Origin: Lachnospiraceae bacterium
Lineage (GTDB): Bacteria; Bacillota; Clostridia; Lachnospirales; Lachnospiraceae
Direction: 5' to 3'
Assembly (NCBI GenBank): GCA_017433725.1
Contig: JAFRGQ010000039.1
Span: 1 to 44,435, forward strand
Length of the DNA: 44,435 nt
A program made the position numbers and the translations under genes. This document shows, piece by piece, positions 8,296-16,083 of the stretch; positions within the stretch are counted from its first letter, which is position 1; the number at the start of each line of letters is the position of its first letter. Below the pieces are notes generated by a model. It searched no databases and was not told where the DNA came from. It saw nothing but the letters and a program-made list of their open reading frames with translations.

Positions 8296-8565
8296 TTATT
8301 CCATACTGAACAGGCCATGTTCAAGTCCTGTTTTCAAGAACGCTTCTACCTGCGCCTTGCAGGTCGCACGGTCGACATCATACTTAGCGGTGAGAATATC
8401 AACCAGCTCGTCCAGTGTCTTCGGTGACTCCAACAGGTTCCAGATCGCGCCGCCTGTCCTGCCGAGATTGTAATATTTTCCCGATACAATGTCCATCATA
8501 ACGACCTCGCCGTCCATATCCGCAGCGATAATGTCAGGTTTTCTGGTATACTTTTTTTCATTCAT
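8296..8565 (-). CDS. PqqD-type RiPP recognition element (lasso B1)
   Basis: An 89-residue stand-alone PqqD-like protein. The pattern EVVMMDIVSGKYYNLGRTGGAIWNLLE, followed by a helical TLDELVDILTAKYDVD region, is the winged-helix RRE that binds RiPP leader peptides. The start at 8565 is chosen because GGAGG lies about 9 nt upstream and the ORF then overlaps the end of the kinase gene by 8 nt; a longer frame to 8616 lies within the kinase. It is encoded between the kinase and B2 genes, the usual K-B1-B2 order of Firmicutes lasso clusters. Confidence 0.88.
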   Translation of the reverse strand: MNEKKYTRKPDIIAADMDGEVVMMDIVSGKYYNLGRTGGAIWNLLESPKTLDELVDILTAKYDVDRATCKAQVEAFLKTGLEHGLFSME

Positions 8566-9472
8566 TGATAAATTCCTCCGCTGCCGCAAGCATTTCCGCT
8601 TCGGATGTGTCTTCATAGCGGAACATGTGGGCTATCTTTAATCGTTTTGCTATATCAGCGCAGCTCTGAAAATGCCTCTGTCTGCTCTCATGGTCGACCA
8701 ACATGTATTTTCTGTATGTGTGCAGCTGCATGAGGACTGCTCGCTCCAGGCCCGTGACTTCATCGATCAACGGTCTGCCGTCCCTTATTCCTTCCTTAGG
8801 GATCAGCTGAATAATACCGCACAGGACCGTTTCCTCGTTCAGGAAAGCGTCGTCAACATTCATGGCGAACTTTGTCCGGTCATTTTCATCGTATATCCTG
8901 TGGTCAGTCTTATCCTCTACGCCGCCGCGCTCGACCGCATCCTCCCAAAGTTTCTGTTGCGGGAAGGACGGCTCGGCGACAACCACACCGTTCCGGATCG
9001 ATACCGGCGTCACATCATCCGTGACCAGCCGATATCCCTGACGAATCGCCTCAGCAGCGATGGAGGACTTTCCCGCCCCGGAAACACCGGTAAAGAGAAC
9101 CGCTCTGCCGTCTTTCTGTACACAGCTTCCGTGCATGGGTATCTGCTTCCTCTGATGCATGATTGCGCCGAAAGCCAGGCCGGTAATGTATGCCTGCAGA
9201 AGTCCTTCTTCCTCTTTTCCCGGAGCAGGCTGCACTATGATATCTCTGCCGTGTCCCACGTAGATTTCAGCAATCTCGAGATTGCTCCACATCTCGTCTT
9301 TCCCGAACCTTGCGTCGAGATACGTCTGCAGCGGATCCTGTATCATATCTGCAGAGACTTCCCCATACCGGATGCGTACATCACACCGGTCATCGGAAAA
9401 CTCCGCCGGCAACATCTGTGCAATTTCAAACTCTGATTCAATGTTGAAGCCAAAAGCTCTGTATCGGTACAT
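8558..9472 (-). CDS. HPr kinase-like lasso peptide serine kinase
   Basis: A 304-residue protein. Residues 112-160 hold the HprK-type nucleotide-binding core: MHGS (His114), Walker A GVSGAGKSS at 129-137, and TDDVTPV at 151-157. There is no HprK N-terminal DRTGG-like domain; instead residues 1-100 form a lasso-kinase-type N-terminus. In paeninodin-type clusters such a kinase phosphorylates the C-terminal Ser of the precursor peptide. The gene starts 4 nt after the exporter stop and its stop overlaps B1. A simple metabolic HPr kinase is unlikely given the context and the missing N-terminal domain. Confidence 0.82.
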   Translation of the reverse strand: MYRYRAFGFNIESEFEIAQMLPAEFSDDRCDVRIRYGEVSADMIQDPLQTYLDARFGKDEMWSNLEIAEIYVGHGRDIIVQPAPGKEEEGLLQAYITGLAFGAIMHQRKQIPMHGSCVQKDGRAVLFTGVSGAGKSSIAAEAIRQGYRLVTDDVTPVSIRNGVVVAEPSFPQQKLWEDAVERGGVEDKTDHRIYDENDRTKFAMNVDDAFLNEETVLCGIIQLIPKEGIRDGRPLIDEVTGLERAVLMQLHTYRKYMLVDHESRQRHFQSCADIAKRLKIAHMFRYEDTSEAEMLAAAEEFINE

Positions 9473-9475
9473 ACA

Positions 9476-11266
9476 TTATCCGTCCTTCATTTTAGTCAGG
9501 TAACTCTCCGGATTCTTCAGCAATTCTCCGGCACTCCCCTGTTCCTTAAGCTGTCCGTTTTCAATGACGAGTATATCATCTGCCGACTGAATTGTCGACA
9601 CACGATGCGCAACGAGAATAATCGTCATCTCGCTCTTCAGCCTTTGAAGCAGCCCGGCGATCAGCTTCTCATTTCCGAAATCAAGTGCCGACGTGGCCTC
9701 GTCAAGAATCAGCAGTCTCGGCGTGCCTGCAATCGCACGGGCGAGTACAATTCTCTGCACCTCGCCTCCCGAGAACATGACGCCGTCGTCTCCCATGCGG
9801 AGGTCGAGCGGTGACTGCCCTTCGGTACACTTCCTCTCAAGAAAGCCCATGGCTTCCGTCCTTACAAGTGCTTCCACGATCTCACCGTCCGAAATCCCCG
9901 GGTGGAAACGCGCTATATTTTCCCGGACCGATGCGGTCAGAATCATAGGGCTCTGCGGAACGTACGCAATCTCGCCGTCTTCAGCCTGAATGAAAATATT
10001 CCCGCTGCCGGGCGTAAGAAATCCCAGAATAAGGTCGACGACCGTACTTTTTCCTGCTCCGGACGGACCGGTAAAAGCAGTGATCGTATGTTTCCCGATC
10101 TTGAAGCTCACATCATGAAGAGAGTCCGCAGCTGCATCCTTATATCGGAAGCTGACGTGGTCAAATACCACCGCCAAACCTCCCGTATCTACCTTCCCGT
10201 CATAACTTCCGTAAGTAATGTCGTCCGTTCCTGCTTTCCGGTCCGCAGCCGTACTTCTTTCTCCGGAATCCTTCTTTCTAACGTCCTGCATAACTTTGTA
10301 GGCCGGCAGCGTCTCTTTGATGCCTTGTATGTATTCCTGCGTTGCAGGCAGGAGCGGCCATATCCGGTAAAAAACGTACAGTACAACGATCATGCTCGCA
10401 GTCTCGATGTGAAGCCAGTACTCCGCGCAGAAGAAAATGACAGCGATGAGAATCGCCTCCCCTATCGTGGAGATCATGCGCGGCGCCGATACATTTCCCG
10501 TGGCCTCGATCATCAGATCCCGGAATGTTTCCGTTATGTCTCTGAAACGGCGGGACTCCTCTTCGGCAATGCCGTAGCTTCTGATTTCCTTAAATCCGGA
10601 GAGCTGCGTCTGCACCTCATCCGTGAAAGCTTCATACTGTCTGCTCAGTCTCTTTCCGAGTGTTTCCGATCTCTTTGTGAAACGTCTGAAACACAGGAAG
10701 AATACGCCTCCGACGACAATAACAAATCCCGAAAGCGAAGCAGACAGGGAAAAGGCAATGACAAGATCGATGAGAGCGGTCACGACATTTGTCATCATCG
10801 ACATAAAATAATTGATCGTCGTCGTTAATCGAGGAATCTGTGTAATCAGAGCGTCCGTGTGCGCGGACTGATTATCGGATGAATATCGCTCCCAGCTGCT
10901 GCTCATCAGCTCATCATAGTACTCTTCTCTCATGTCGGCCGTAAATCCCGAAGCAAGCCTCATGGACCGGACTTTGACCATCCGAACGGAAACAGCCTGA
11001 AGTGTCATGATAACGAAAAAGCAGAAAAGAAGAACGAAAAGTCTCAGGCCGAACGACAGACTGAGAAGAAAGGACAGGAACCGGGAGAGGCCGAACGGCA
11101 GATCCGCTGCCTCCCCCACTTCCATAATATTCATGATCGGAACAAGCATAAGAATTGTAACGCCCTGAAGAAAGGATGCGATGACCATGAAAATGATCGT
11201 CGTGATGAACAGTCTTCCGTCCTTCTTCATAAGGTCGCCGAGGAGTTCCCTCAGTCCATTTGCCAT
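9476..11266 (-). CDS. ABC exporter, fused membrane and ATPase domains (lasso D-type)
   Basis: A 596-residue half-transporter. The membrane domain, with about six helices, spans residues 15-320. The ATPase domain has Walker A GPSGAGKST at 400-408, Q-loop VPQSP near 436-440, signature FSGGE at 498-502, Walker B LLILDEATSALD around 518-529, and the H-loop AHRVST. All catalytic residues are intact. There is no N-terminal C39 peptidase domain, so leader removal must be done elsewhere, which fits B2. The ATG follows the licD stop directly (TAAATG), with AAAGGA upstream. In this context it probably exports the mature peptide; export of a lipid-linked glycan is the alternative. Confidence 0.85.
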   Translation of the reverse strand: MANGLRELLGDLMKKDGRLFITTIIFMVIASFLQGVTILMLVPIMNIMEVGEAADLPFGLSRFLSFLLSLSFGLRLFVLLFCFFVIMTLQAVSVRMVKVRSMRLASGFTADMREEYYDELMSSSWERYSSDNQSAHTDALITQIPRLTTTINYFMSMMTNVVTALIDLVIAFSLSASLSGFVIVVGGVFFLCFRRFTKRSETLGKRLSRQYEAFTDEVQTQLSGFKEIRSYGIAEEESRRFRDITETFRDLMIEATGNVSAPRMISTIGEAILIAVIFFCAEYWLHIETASMIVVLYVFYRIWPLLPATQEYIQGIKETLPAYKVMQDVRKKDSGERSTAADRKAGTDDITYGSYDGKVDTGGLAVVFDHVSFRYKDAAADSLHDVSFKIGKHTITAFTGPSGAGKSTVVDLILGFLTPGSGNIFIQAEDGEIAYVPQSPMILTASVRENIARFHPGISDGEIVEALVRTEAMGFLERKCTEGQSPLDLRMGDDGVMFSGGEVQRIVLARAIAGTPRLLILDEATSALDFGNEKLIAGLLQRLKSEMTIILVAHRVSTIQSADDILVIENGQLKEQGSAGELLKNPESYLTKMKDG

Positions 11267-12139
11267 TTATGTTTCCTTTCCATCTTCCGGTGACAGGAAT
11301 TCGATTTTTCGAATATTGTGCTTATCCCTGTTCCCCGCCGGCGGCGGCGTCATGTACTCTCCGTAGAACCGGCTGAGGAATGCATCGTAGTTCTCGGGTC
11401 CCGGAAGTTCAACATCCTCAAAAGGATACAGTGCAAGTTTACTGCCCCACACGTCCTTCGGTACCATCTCCCGGTGGGCGTAGGCGCCGAATACATTGGC
11501 AGCCGTCGAGCTGCCTGCCCAGCGATACTTTTTGAGTTCTTTATCGATGTTGTCGAGGATCTGCTTGCAGTCACGTCCTCGGCCGATCGGAACACGTTTT
11601 GCAAATCCGATGATCAGTCGCTGATACAGCGGGCGGCCCGGTCTGTTCAGATTGACCATGGTATCCATCAGAGAGAGATGGTACCTGAGACGTTTCCACA
11701 TGATCCATGTGTAGCGCAGATTCCTTAATATGTAATTGTTCGGAGAGCCGTCAAGCGGGAAAATGTCGATCCATGCAGCTTCAACGATCTCCTCACCGCC
11801 GGATGCGTTGTAGACCAGCACCCGGTTGTCAACGATCCGGCTAAAATATCTCTTATAGTCGTCTTTAAGCTTGTAATTCAGATATTCGAAGTTCTCCGGC
11901 AGATAGGTTCCATCTTTCAGGAGTTCGAACAGCCGGTCATAATCTTCTCTGGGCATACCGATATCGACATCATCGTCCCAGGGAATAAAACCCTTGTGCC
12001 TTATAGCGCCGAGCATAGTTCCGCCGATCATGAAATACCGCAGATGTTCCTTCTCACAGATCTTCATGAACAGCTTAATGATGTTGAGCTCAGCCAGCTG
12101 CAGCTTTCTCAGAGTTTTCTGTACTTCATCGTTATACAT
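11267..12139 (-). CDS. LicD-family phosphotransferase
   Basis: A 290-residue protein. The family signature MIGGTMLGAIRHKGFIPWDD (residues 37-56), continuing DVDIGMPREDYDRL, is very clear and supplies the D-D-D metal-binding cluster of the nucleotidyltransferase-like fold. LicD proteins transfer phosphocholine or related phospho-alditols from CDP-linked donors onto teichoic acids or capsule sugars. The start at 12139 has a strong GGGAGGA and is preferred over upstream in-frame starts up to 12205, which would overlap the Wzy-like gene. It is followed without a gap by the exporter gene, tying envelope glycan decoration to the lasso block. Confidence 0.88.
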   Translation of the reverse strand: MYNDEVQKTLRKLQLAELNIIKLFMKICEKEHLRYFMIGGTMLGAIRHKGFIPWDDDVDIGMPREDYDRLFELLKDGTYLPENFEYLNYKLKDDYKRYFSRIVDNRVLVYNASGGEEIVEAAWIDIFPLDGSPNNYILRNLRYTWIMWKRLRYHLSLMDTMVNLNRPGRPLYQRLIIGFAKRVPIGRGRDCKQILDNIDKELKKYRWAGSSTAANVFGAYAHREMVPKDVWGSKLALYPFEDVELPGPENYDAFLSRFYGEYMTPPPAGNRDKHNIRKIEFLSPEDGKET

Positions 12140-12168
12140 AAATCCTCCCGCGGTACATACATCCGCCA

Positions 12169-13437
12169 TCAGTATTTTTTCTGTATCATATTCAGCTGTC
12201 CCCATACATCATGACTGTGTGAAAGGCCCTTCGGGGCAGGTATATCTTTTTGGATCTGTTCTGCTTCGGCAGCAGGCTCTTCAACCTTCTCGGCACCCTT
12301 TTTCCTGTAACCCGGAGCATACGGGATTACAGAGAATATGAGCAGAGGGAACGGATCATACCAGAACTCAAGAAAATGATGGTCTACGCAGGAAGAAAGT
12401 CCGATCATGAAAATGATGATCGCCAGATGATGCTGTCCTCTCCGAATAGCCGTAAATGTGATCAGTACGAACATGAGCAGTACTAAGAACATCAGAACAT
12501 AGCCGTACTCCAGAAGAGCCTGGAGGTATCCGCAGTCTACAAAGTTGTATCCGGCCCACGAACTGTAGTTCAGCGCGCCATGACCCTGCTGATATATGTG
12601 GCGTCCGAACGGATGAATGCCGGTATACCAGACATTGTAATATCCGTACATCAGGCGCTTGCTCAGGATCCTGTCAAGATACTTGAAGAACGGCCCTTTC
12701 TTATAAGACATCGTCACGAAGTAGGACAGGAAAAAGAAGAAGGGTACACACACGATCAGCATCCTCTCAATCCATTTTCGCTTAAAGAACCTCGTCTTCG
12801 CGTTCAAGTAAAACAGGATTCCCACTATGACGATCAGAGCTGCATCCAGTCGGGCATCGCAGAAAACCGTTAACAGGGCGGAAATGACACAAAAAATCCC
12901 AAGCATGGCGAGATTATAGCGTTTACCGACCAGAGCACAAAATGCAAGGCTTGTATAGAAAAGTCTGGCACCAAAATCCGTGGGATAGATGAATCCTACT
13001 GAATTTCGGATAACATCACTGTCCGTTCTGGTAAAGGTACGATTCTCTATAACCCCTCCTGCCAGCGCAATCAGCGTTACAGCGATGAGCAGCATACTCA
13101 TAAAGAAATACAGGTTGACAATTCGATTCGCCCTGAAACCGCGTGCTCCGACGATAAGCATGAACATGTCAAGCTGATATATGTAACCTGTGACGTGATA
13201 ACACATAAGGATGGGCAGAGCAATAACCACATAGACCGCAACTCTTTTGAGGGTGAATGTCTCGGCCAGCATCATCTTCACCAGGATAAATCCGTAACAT
13301 GTGAATCGAATGGCGTTTCTCAGGGTATGATTCGACAGCGGAAGGATATCCGCGAACATCGTCGTACTGAGGAACATGAGCGTAAAGTACGCCCCTGCTC
13401 CCAGGTAGTACATAAATTCCGACGGTGTAATCATCAT
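12169..13437 (-). CDS. Wzy/O-antigen ligase-like polytopic membrane protein
   Basis: About 422 residues with some ten membrane helices. A large extracytoplasmic loop lies near the C-terminal half (GIHPFGRHIYQQGHGALNYSS), followed by GYNFVDCGYLQALLEYGYVLM, a pattern typical of Wzy/WaaL-like polymerases that join lipid-linked oligosaccharides. A soluble tail rich in Glu and Ala follows (KVEEPAAEAEQIQKDIPAPK). The start is uncertain: the open frame reaches a TTG at 13479 that overlaps the upstream gene, while the ATG ATG pair at 13437/13434 lies 17 nt after the upstream stop. I use 13437. The context with glycosyltransferases and LicD supports surface glycan polymerisation. Confidence 0.7.
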   Translation of the reverse strand: MMITPSEFMYYLGAGAYFTLMFLSTTMFADILPLSNHTLRNAIRFTCYGFILVKMMLAETFTLKRVAVYVVIALPILMCYHVTGYIYQLDMFMLIVGARGFRANRIVNLYFFMSMLLIAVTLIALAGGVIENRTFTRTDSDVIRNSVGFIYPTDFGARLFYTSLAFCALVGKRYNLAMLGIFCVISALLTVFCDARLDAALIVIVGILFYLNAKTRFFKRKWIERMLIVCVPFFFFLSYFVTMSYKKGPFFKYLDRILSKRLMYGYYNVWYTGIHPFGRHIYQQGHGALNYSSWAGYNFVDCGYLQALLEYGYVLMFLVLLMFVLITFTAIRRGQHHLAIIIFMIGLSSCVDHHFLEFWYDPFPLLIFSVIPYAPGYRKKGAEKVEEPAAEAEQIQKDIPAPKGLSHSHDVWGQLNMIQKKY

Positions 13438-13453
13438 CGAATATTTGCTATTG

Positions 13454-14563
13454 TCATACAGGTAAGATTTCGCTCTCAATCCCGCTCAAAACCTTTCGTG
13501 TGTAATCTCCCCGCCGAAGTCTCTTTCCTACTTTTTCGGCGTTTTGCGCAAGTATATGGTACTCTTCGTAAGTCATTTCTTCAAGTATCTTTGGAATAAT
13601 CGAAATCGATTCGACGGCGATCCCGCACTTTTCCTTTAGAATATATCCCGCTATTGCCGCCTCTTTCCAGACGATGACCGGCATTCCGGCAGAAAGATAC
13701 AGGGACGTTTTATGAGGATTATTGTACCTTAAGTACTCTCCGAAAACGCCTTCGCATGTGTCGACGGAAGCCCCGTCCCAGACCAGTCCGAAACTCCCGT
13801 CGATCCTGTCCGCAATCTCATCGGCGAGGAACGAACCGTGATAGTATACCCCGAAGCTTTCCGGATCTGTATCAGCTCCCGGAAGGAAAGCCTTCCCGGA
13901 AAACTGAATTCCGTACAGATTCCATCGCATATTTCCCGGAAGCTGATACGCATAACCCGACTTGTCCGGTCTCAGGTTTCCGGCAATGGCAACGCCTCGA
14001 CCGAAATTCCTGCTCTTTGTCTCTCCGCAGAGATAATCGAACAGACCGAGACTCCGCATTCTTCCCGACGGTATGCCGCACAGTTCGGCGACAGCTTCCT
14101 TCATAGCCTTGTTGTGGACCACAATGCGGTCAAAATGACCAAGGCAAAGTTGTTCCTCAAAATGCTTTCTCATGCGGTTCTTAAGGCTTTTGTCCTTCCT
14201 TTTGGCTCCGCGCAGGATTTCCACATCGTGCAGAATGGCGACCAGGCTGACCCCTCTCCCCTTTAAGCGGCTGAGCTGCCTTGACAACATCAGACTGTGA
14301 TTCACAGGCGGAAACTGGATGAGGAGCAGATCGCCTTTTGTAAGATGAGCCGTCTTCTTTTCCCATTCACGCAAAGCTTCGCCGTGTTCTCCCAGCTGTC
14401 CGACGATATTCCGGTCCTCAAATCTCGCCGTATCGAATACAATGTCAACAGGAGTATAACCAAGCTGCTCTGTGCAGATTCTGTCAATATCGACTCTGGC
14501 TTTTGCTCCGGCCGTTCGCTTTTCATTTTCTCTGAATGCGGTTTCCCTGGCTATATATTTCAT
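13454..14563 (-). CDS. Gtf3/galactofuranosyltransferase-like glycosyltransferase
   Basis: A 369-residue cytosolic protein with a GT-B-like layout. The N-terminal half contains KGDLLLIQFPPVNHSLMLSR and VSLVAILHDVEILRG. The C-terminal half contains GRGVAIAGNLRPDKSGY, then YLRYNNPHKTSLYLSAGMPVIVWKEAAIAGYI. This resembles sugar transferases of the Gtf3/galactofuranosyl type that extend surface glycans. The ATG at 14563 has GGGAGA 3 nt upstream of a TTT spacer. It lies just downstream of the tandem repeat block that separates it from the GT4 gene. The donor and acceptor sugars cannot be deduced. Confidence 0.75.
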   Translation of the reverse strand: MKYIARETAFRENEKRTAGAKARVDIDRICTEQLGYTPVDIVFDTARFEDRNIVGQLGEHGEALREWEKKTAHLTKGDLLLIQFPPVNHSLMLSRQLSRLKGRGVSLVAILHDVEILRGAKRKDKSLKNRMRKHFEEQLCLGHFDRIVVHNKAMKEAVAELCGIPSGRMRSLGLFDYLCGETKSRNFGRGVAIAGNLRPDKSGYAYQLPGNMRWNLYGIQFSGKAFLPGADTDPESFGVYYHGSFLADEIADRIDGSFGLVWDGASVDTCEGVFGEYLRYNNPHKTSLYLSAGMPVIVWKEAAIAGYILKEKCGIAVESISIIPKILEEMTYEEYHILAQNAEKVGKRLRRGDYTRKVLSGIESEILPV

Positions 14564-14590
14564 AAATCTCCCTGCCGTCTTTCCCAGTGT

Positions 14591-14802
14591 CAGGCGATAC
14601 TGCTTAATTCGCCTGACCTGCTGACCTGCTGCGGCTTCTCAGGACATCAGGATAGACCCGTTATATCAGGCGATACTGCTTTATCTGCCTGACCTGCTGC
14701 GGCTTCTCAGGACATCCGGATAGACCGCGTATATCAGGCGATACTGCTTTATCTGCCTGACCTGCTGCGGCTTCTCAGGACATCCAGATAGACCCGGTAC
14801 AC
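14591..14802 (-). repeat. Three tandem copies of the glycosyltransferase gene's 3' end
   Basis: Units at 14591-14666 (76 bp, with an extra 8-bp ctgacctg), 14667-14734 (68 bp) and about 14735-14802. On the plus strand each begins caggcgatactgctt. Unit 3 contains the last codons and stop of the GT4 gene (…YLDVLRSRSRSGR*). Units 1 and 2 repeat the same coding end, stop codon included, downstream of the gene. Each unit can also form a small caggc/gcctg hairpin. Confidence 0.85.
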
Positions 14803-15876
14803 TTTACCCGCCATCACTTCAGATGTGAATCGCCTGAGCGCTTCCGTATGTGCCCTGTCTACCATCGGTTTCATATCATCCGTTCCGCGTACAGCCACCC
14901 CGTGCAGGATCTCCGTCCATCCGTTCAGATCATCGGCGTCGATACCGATACACAGATCCTTCATTTCAGAATAACCGCCGGTTTTGGAACGTATCACCGG
15001 AACATCCATAAAAAATCCTTCGAGAGCCGACATCATAAAGCTCTCTGTCTGACTCGGACCGAGAAGCAGATCCGAACATCCGAGAATTATTCTCGGATCG
15101 GTCCAACCCGTGAATCTGAACTGCTGTAACACGCCAAGCTCTCTCAACTGTGATACCAGTGGATCATAACCTGGCACATTCCTCATGCCGGAACACAGAA
15201 TCACGAATTTGGATCTCTCGTCGTCCGGAAGGTTTGCCAGTGCTTTTCCGATCATAACATGATTCTTTCTCGGGTCGATCCTTCCGTGGATCGCAGCGAC
15301 GATCTTTCCGTCCGGTATGAGAAAATTCGTGTATGACCAGCGTTTTTCATCTTCACTCAGTTTCCGGAGCTGCGCCGGGTCTACTCCGTTCTCTATCACT
15401 GTAATCTTTTCTTCCGGTATCTTAAGCTCGTGAACCATGAACTTTTTTGTGTCGTCTGAAACGGCAATTGCGGCGTCTCCGGTCGAATTCAGCATGCGAT
15501 GCATTAAATTGGTCTGTACCGACATGGAATGGCATGTATAGATATACGGCTGCTTAGGACCTGCCATTCTGACTGCAAATGCATTGTCCCTGCCATGGCA
15601 GTGAATGATATCAAATGCATGGTTCGAAAGAACTTTCCGGATCTCAGCAGTGTTCATAGCTGTCTGCAGCGGGTTATGGTCACGGAACTCGGTGAAAAAA
15701 AGGTTTTCCTCAGGAATAATACCTGCCATCACCCCCCCTGTCGGATCTGTGGACAGAAGAGATACATCAAGACCTTTTTTTATAAATTCTTTTGCCAACG
15801 CGGTGACATGCGCGGCTTCACCTCCCGCCCTTACCTTTGCGGAGACGAGAAGAACTCTCATTTTTCTTTTTTTCAT
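14749..15876 (-). CDS. GT4-family glycosyltransferase
   Basis: A 375-residue GT-B enzyme. The N-terminus MRVLLVSAKVRAGGEAAHVTALAKEF has the glycine-rich acceptor loop. KIVAAIHGRIDPRKNHVMIGKAL opens the C-terminal donor domain, and GPSQTESFMMSALEG carries the conserved E-x7-E region. The family uses nucleotide sugars to glycosylate lipid-linked glycans. An ATG at 15876 is used; a TTG at 15894 and an ATG at 15861 are also in frame, and none has a strong RBS. It is the first gene of the glycan/lasso operon. Its 5' end abuts a dispersed repeat (15882-15932), and its last 16 codons are repeated twice downstream. Confidence 0.82.
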   Translation of the reverse strand: MKKRKMRVLLVSAKVRAGGEAAHVTALAKEFIKKGLDVSLLSTDPTGGVMAGIIPEENLFFTEFRDHNPLQTAMNTAEIRKVLSNHAFDIIHCHGRDNAFAVRMAGPKQPYIYTCHSMSVQTNLMHRMLNSTGDAAIAVSDDTKKFMVHELKIPEEKITVIENGVDPAQLRKLSEDEKRWSYTNFLIPDGKIVAAIHGRIDPRKNHVMIGKALANLPDDERSKFVILCSGMRNVPGYDPLVSQLRELGVLQQFRFTGWTDPRIILGCSDLLLGPSQTESFMMSALEGFFMDVPVIRSKTGGYSEMKDLCIGIDADDLNGWTEILHGVAVRGTDDMKPMVDRAHTEALRRFTSEVMAGKVYRVYLDVLRSRSRSGR

Positions 15877-15881
15877 ATGAT

Positions 15882-15932
15882 TATTCCCACTCAAGCAGGC
15901 TCGATGTCAGAATGATACCTTTGGCAATGTAA
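15882..15932 (-). repeat. Dispersed ~50-nt repeat, copy upstream of the GT4 gene
   Basis: Read on the minus strand it contains tatcattctgaca, then gagcctgct, then ggaataat. It is close to 90% identical by eye to 27318-27371 on the plus strand. It sits between a candidate -10 box and the GT4 start, so it would be in the operon's 5' leader. Confidence 0.7.
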
Positions 15933-15934
15933 TC

Positions 15935-15962
15935 ATATTAACATAAAGGAAGACTGCTGTAA
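15935..15962 (-). promoter_or_regulatory. Candidate promoter of the glycan/lasso operon
   Basis: On the minus strand TTACAG (15962-15957), a 16-nt spacer, and TAATAT (15940-15935). It is the only plausible pair I see between the LCP gene end and the first gene of the operon. The match to consensus is fair. Confidence 0.4.
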
Positions 15963-16050
15963 CACAGAATTCAAATCTTGCCGGCGCGAAACGAATACCC
16001 GTTCCGGCCCACAGCATGAATTGCCTGTATGCAGCAGTCCCGTATATTCA

Positions 16051-16073
16051 GTATGCAATCATTTCCTGCATAC
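16051..16073 (-). terminator. Hairpin after the LCP gene
   Basis: Perfect 7-nt arms gtatgca/tgcatac lie about 10 nt beyond the LCP stop codon. No T run follows, so this may be a weak or Rho-aided end rather than a strong intrinsic terminator. Confidence 0.3.
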
Positions 16074-16083
16074 TATGATGCTA

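Noticed and set aside
9902-10828. 308-codon plus-strand ORF opposite the ABC exporter
   Set aside because: Shadow of an intact ABC transporter with all ATPase motifs; the product is Arg/Ser-rich and without motifs.
15907-16017. 36-codon minus-strand ORF between the LCP and GT4 genes, considered as lasso precursor
   Set aside because: MLWAGTGIRFAP… is hydrophobic, has no lasso leader motif and no Asp/Glu at ring position 7-9, and only a poor RBS; its end lies in the dispersed repeat.
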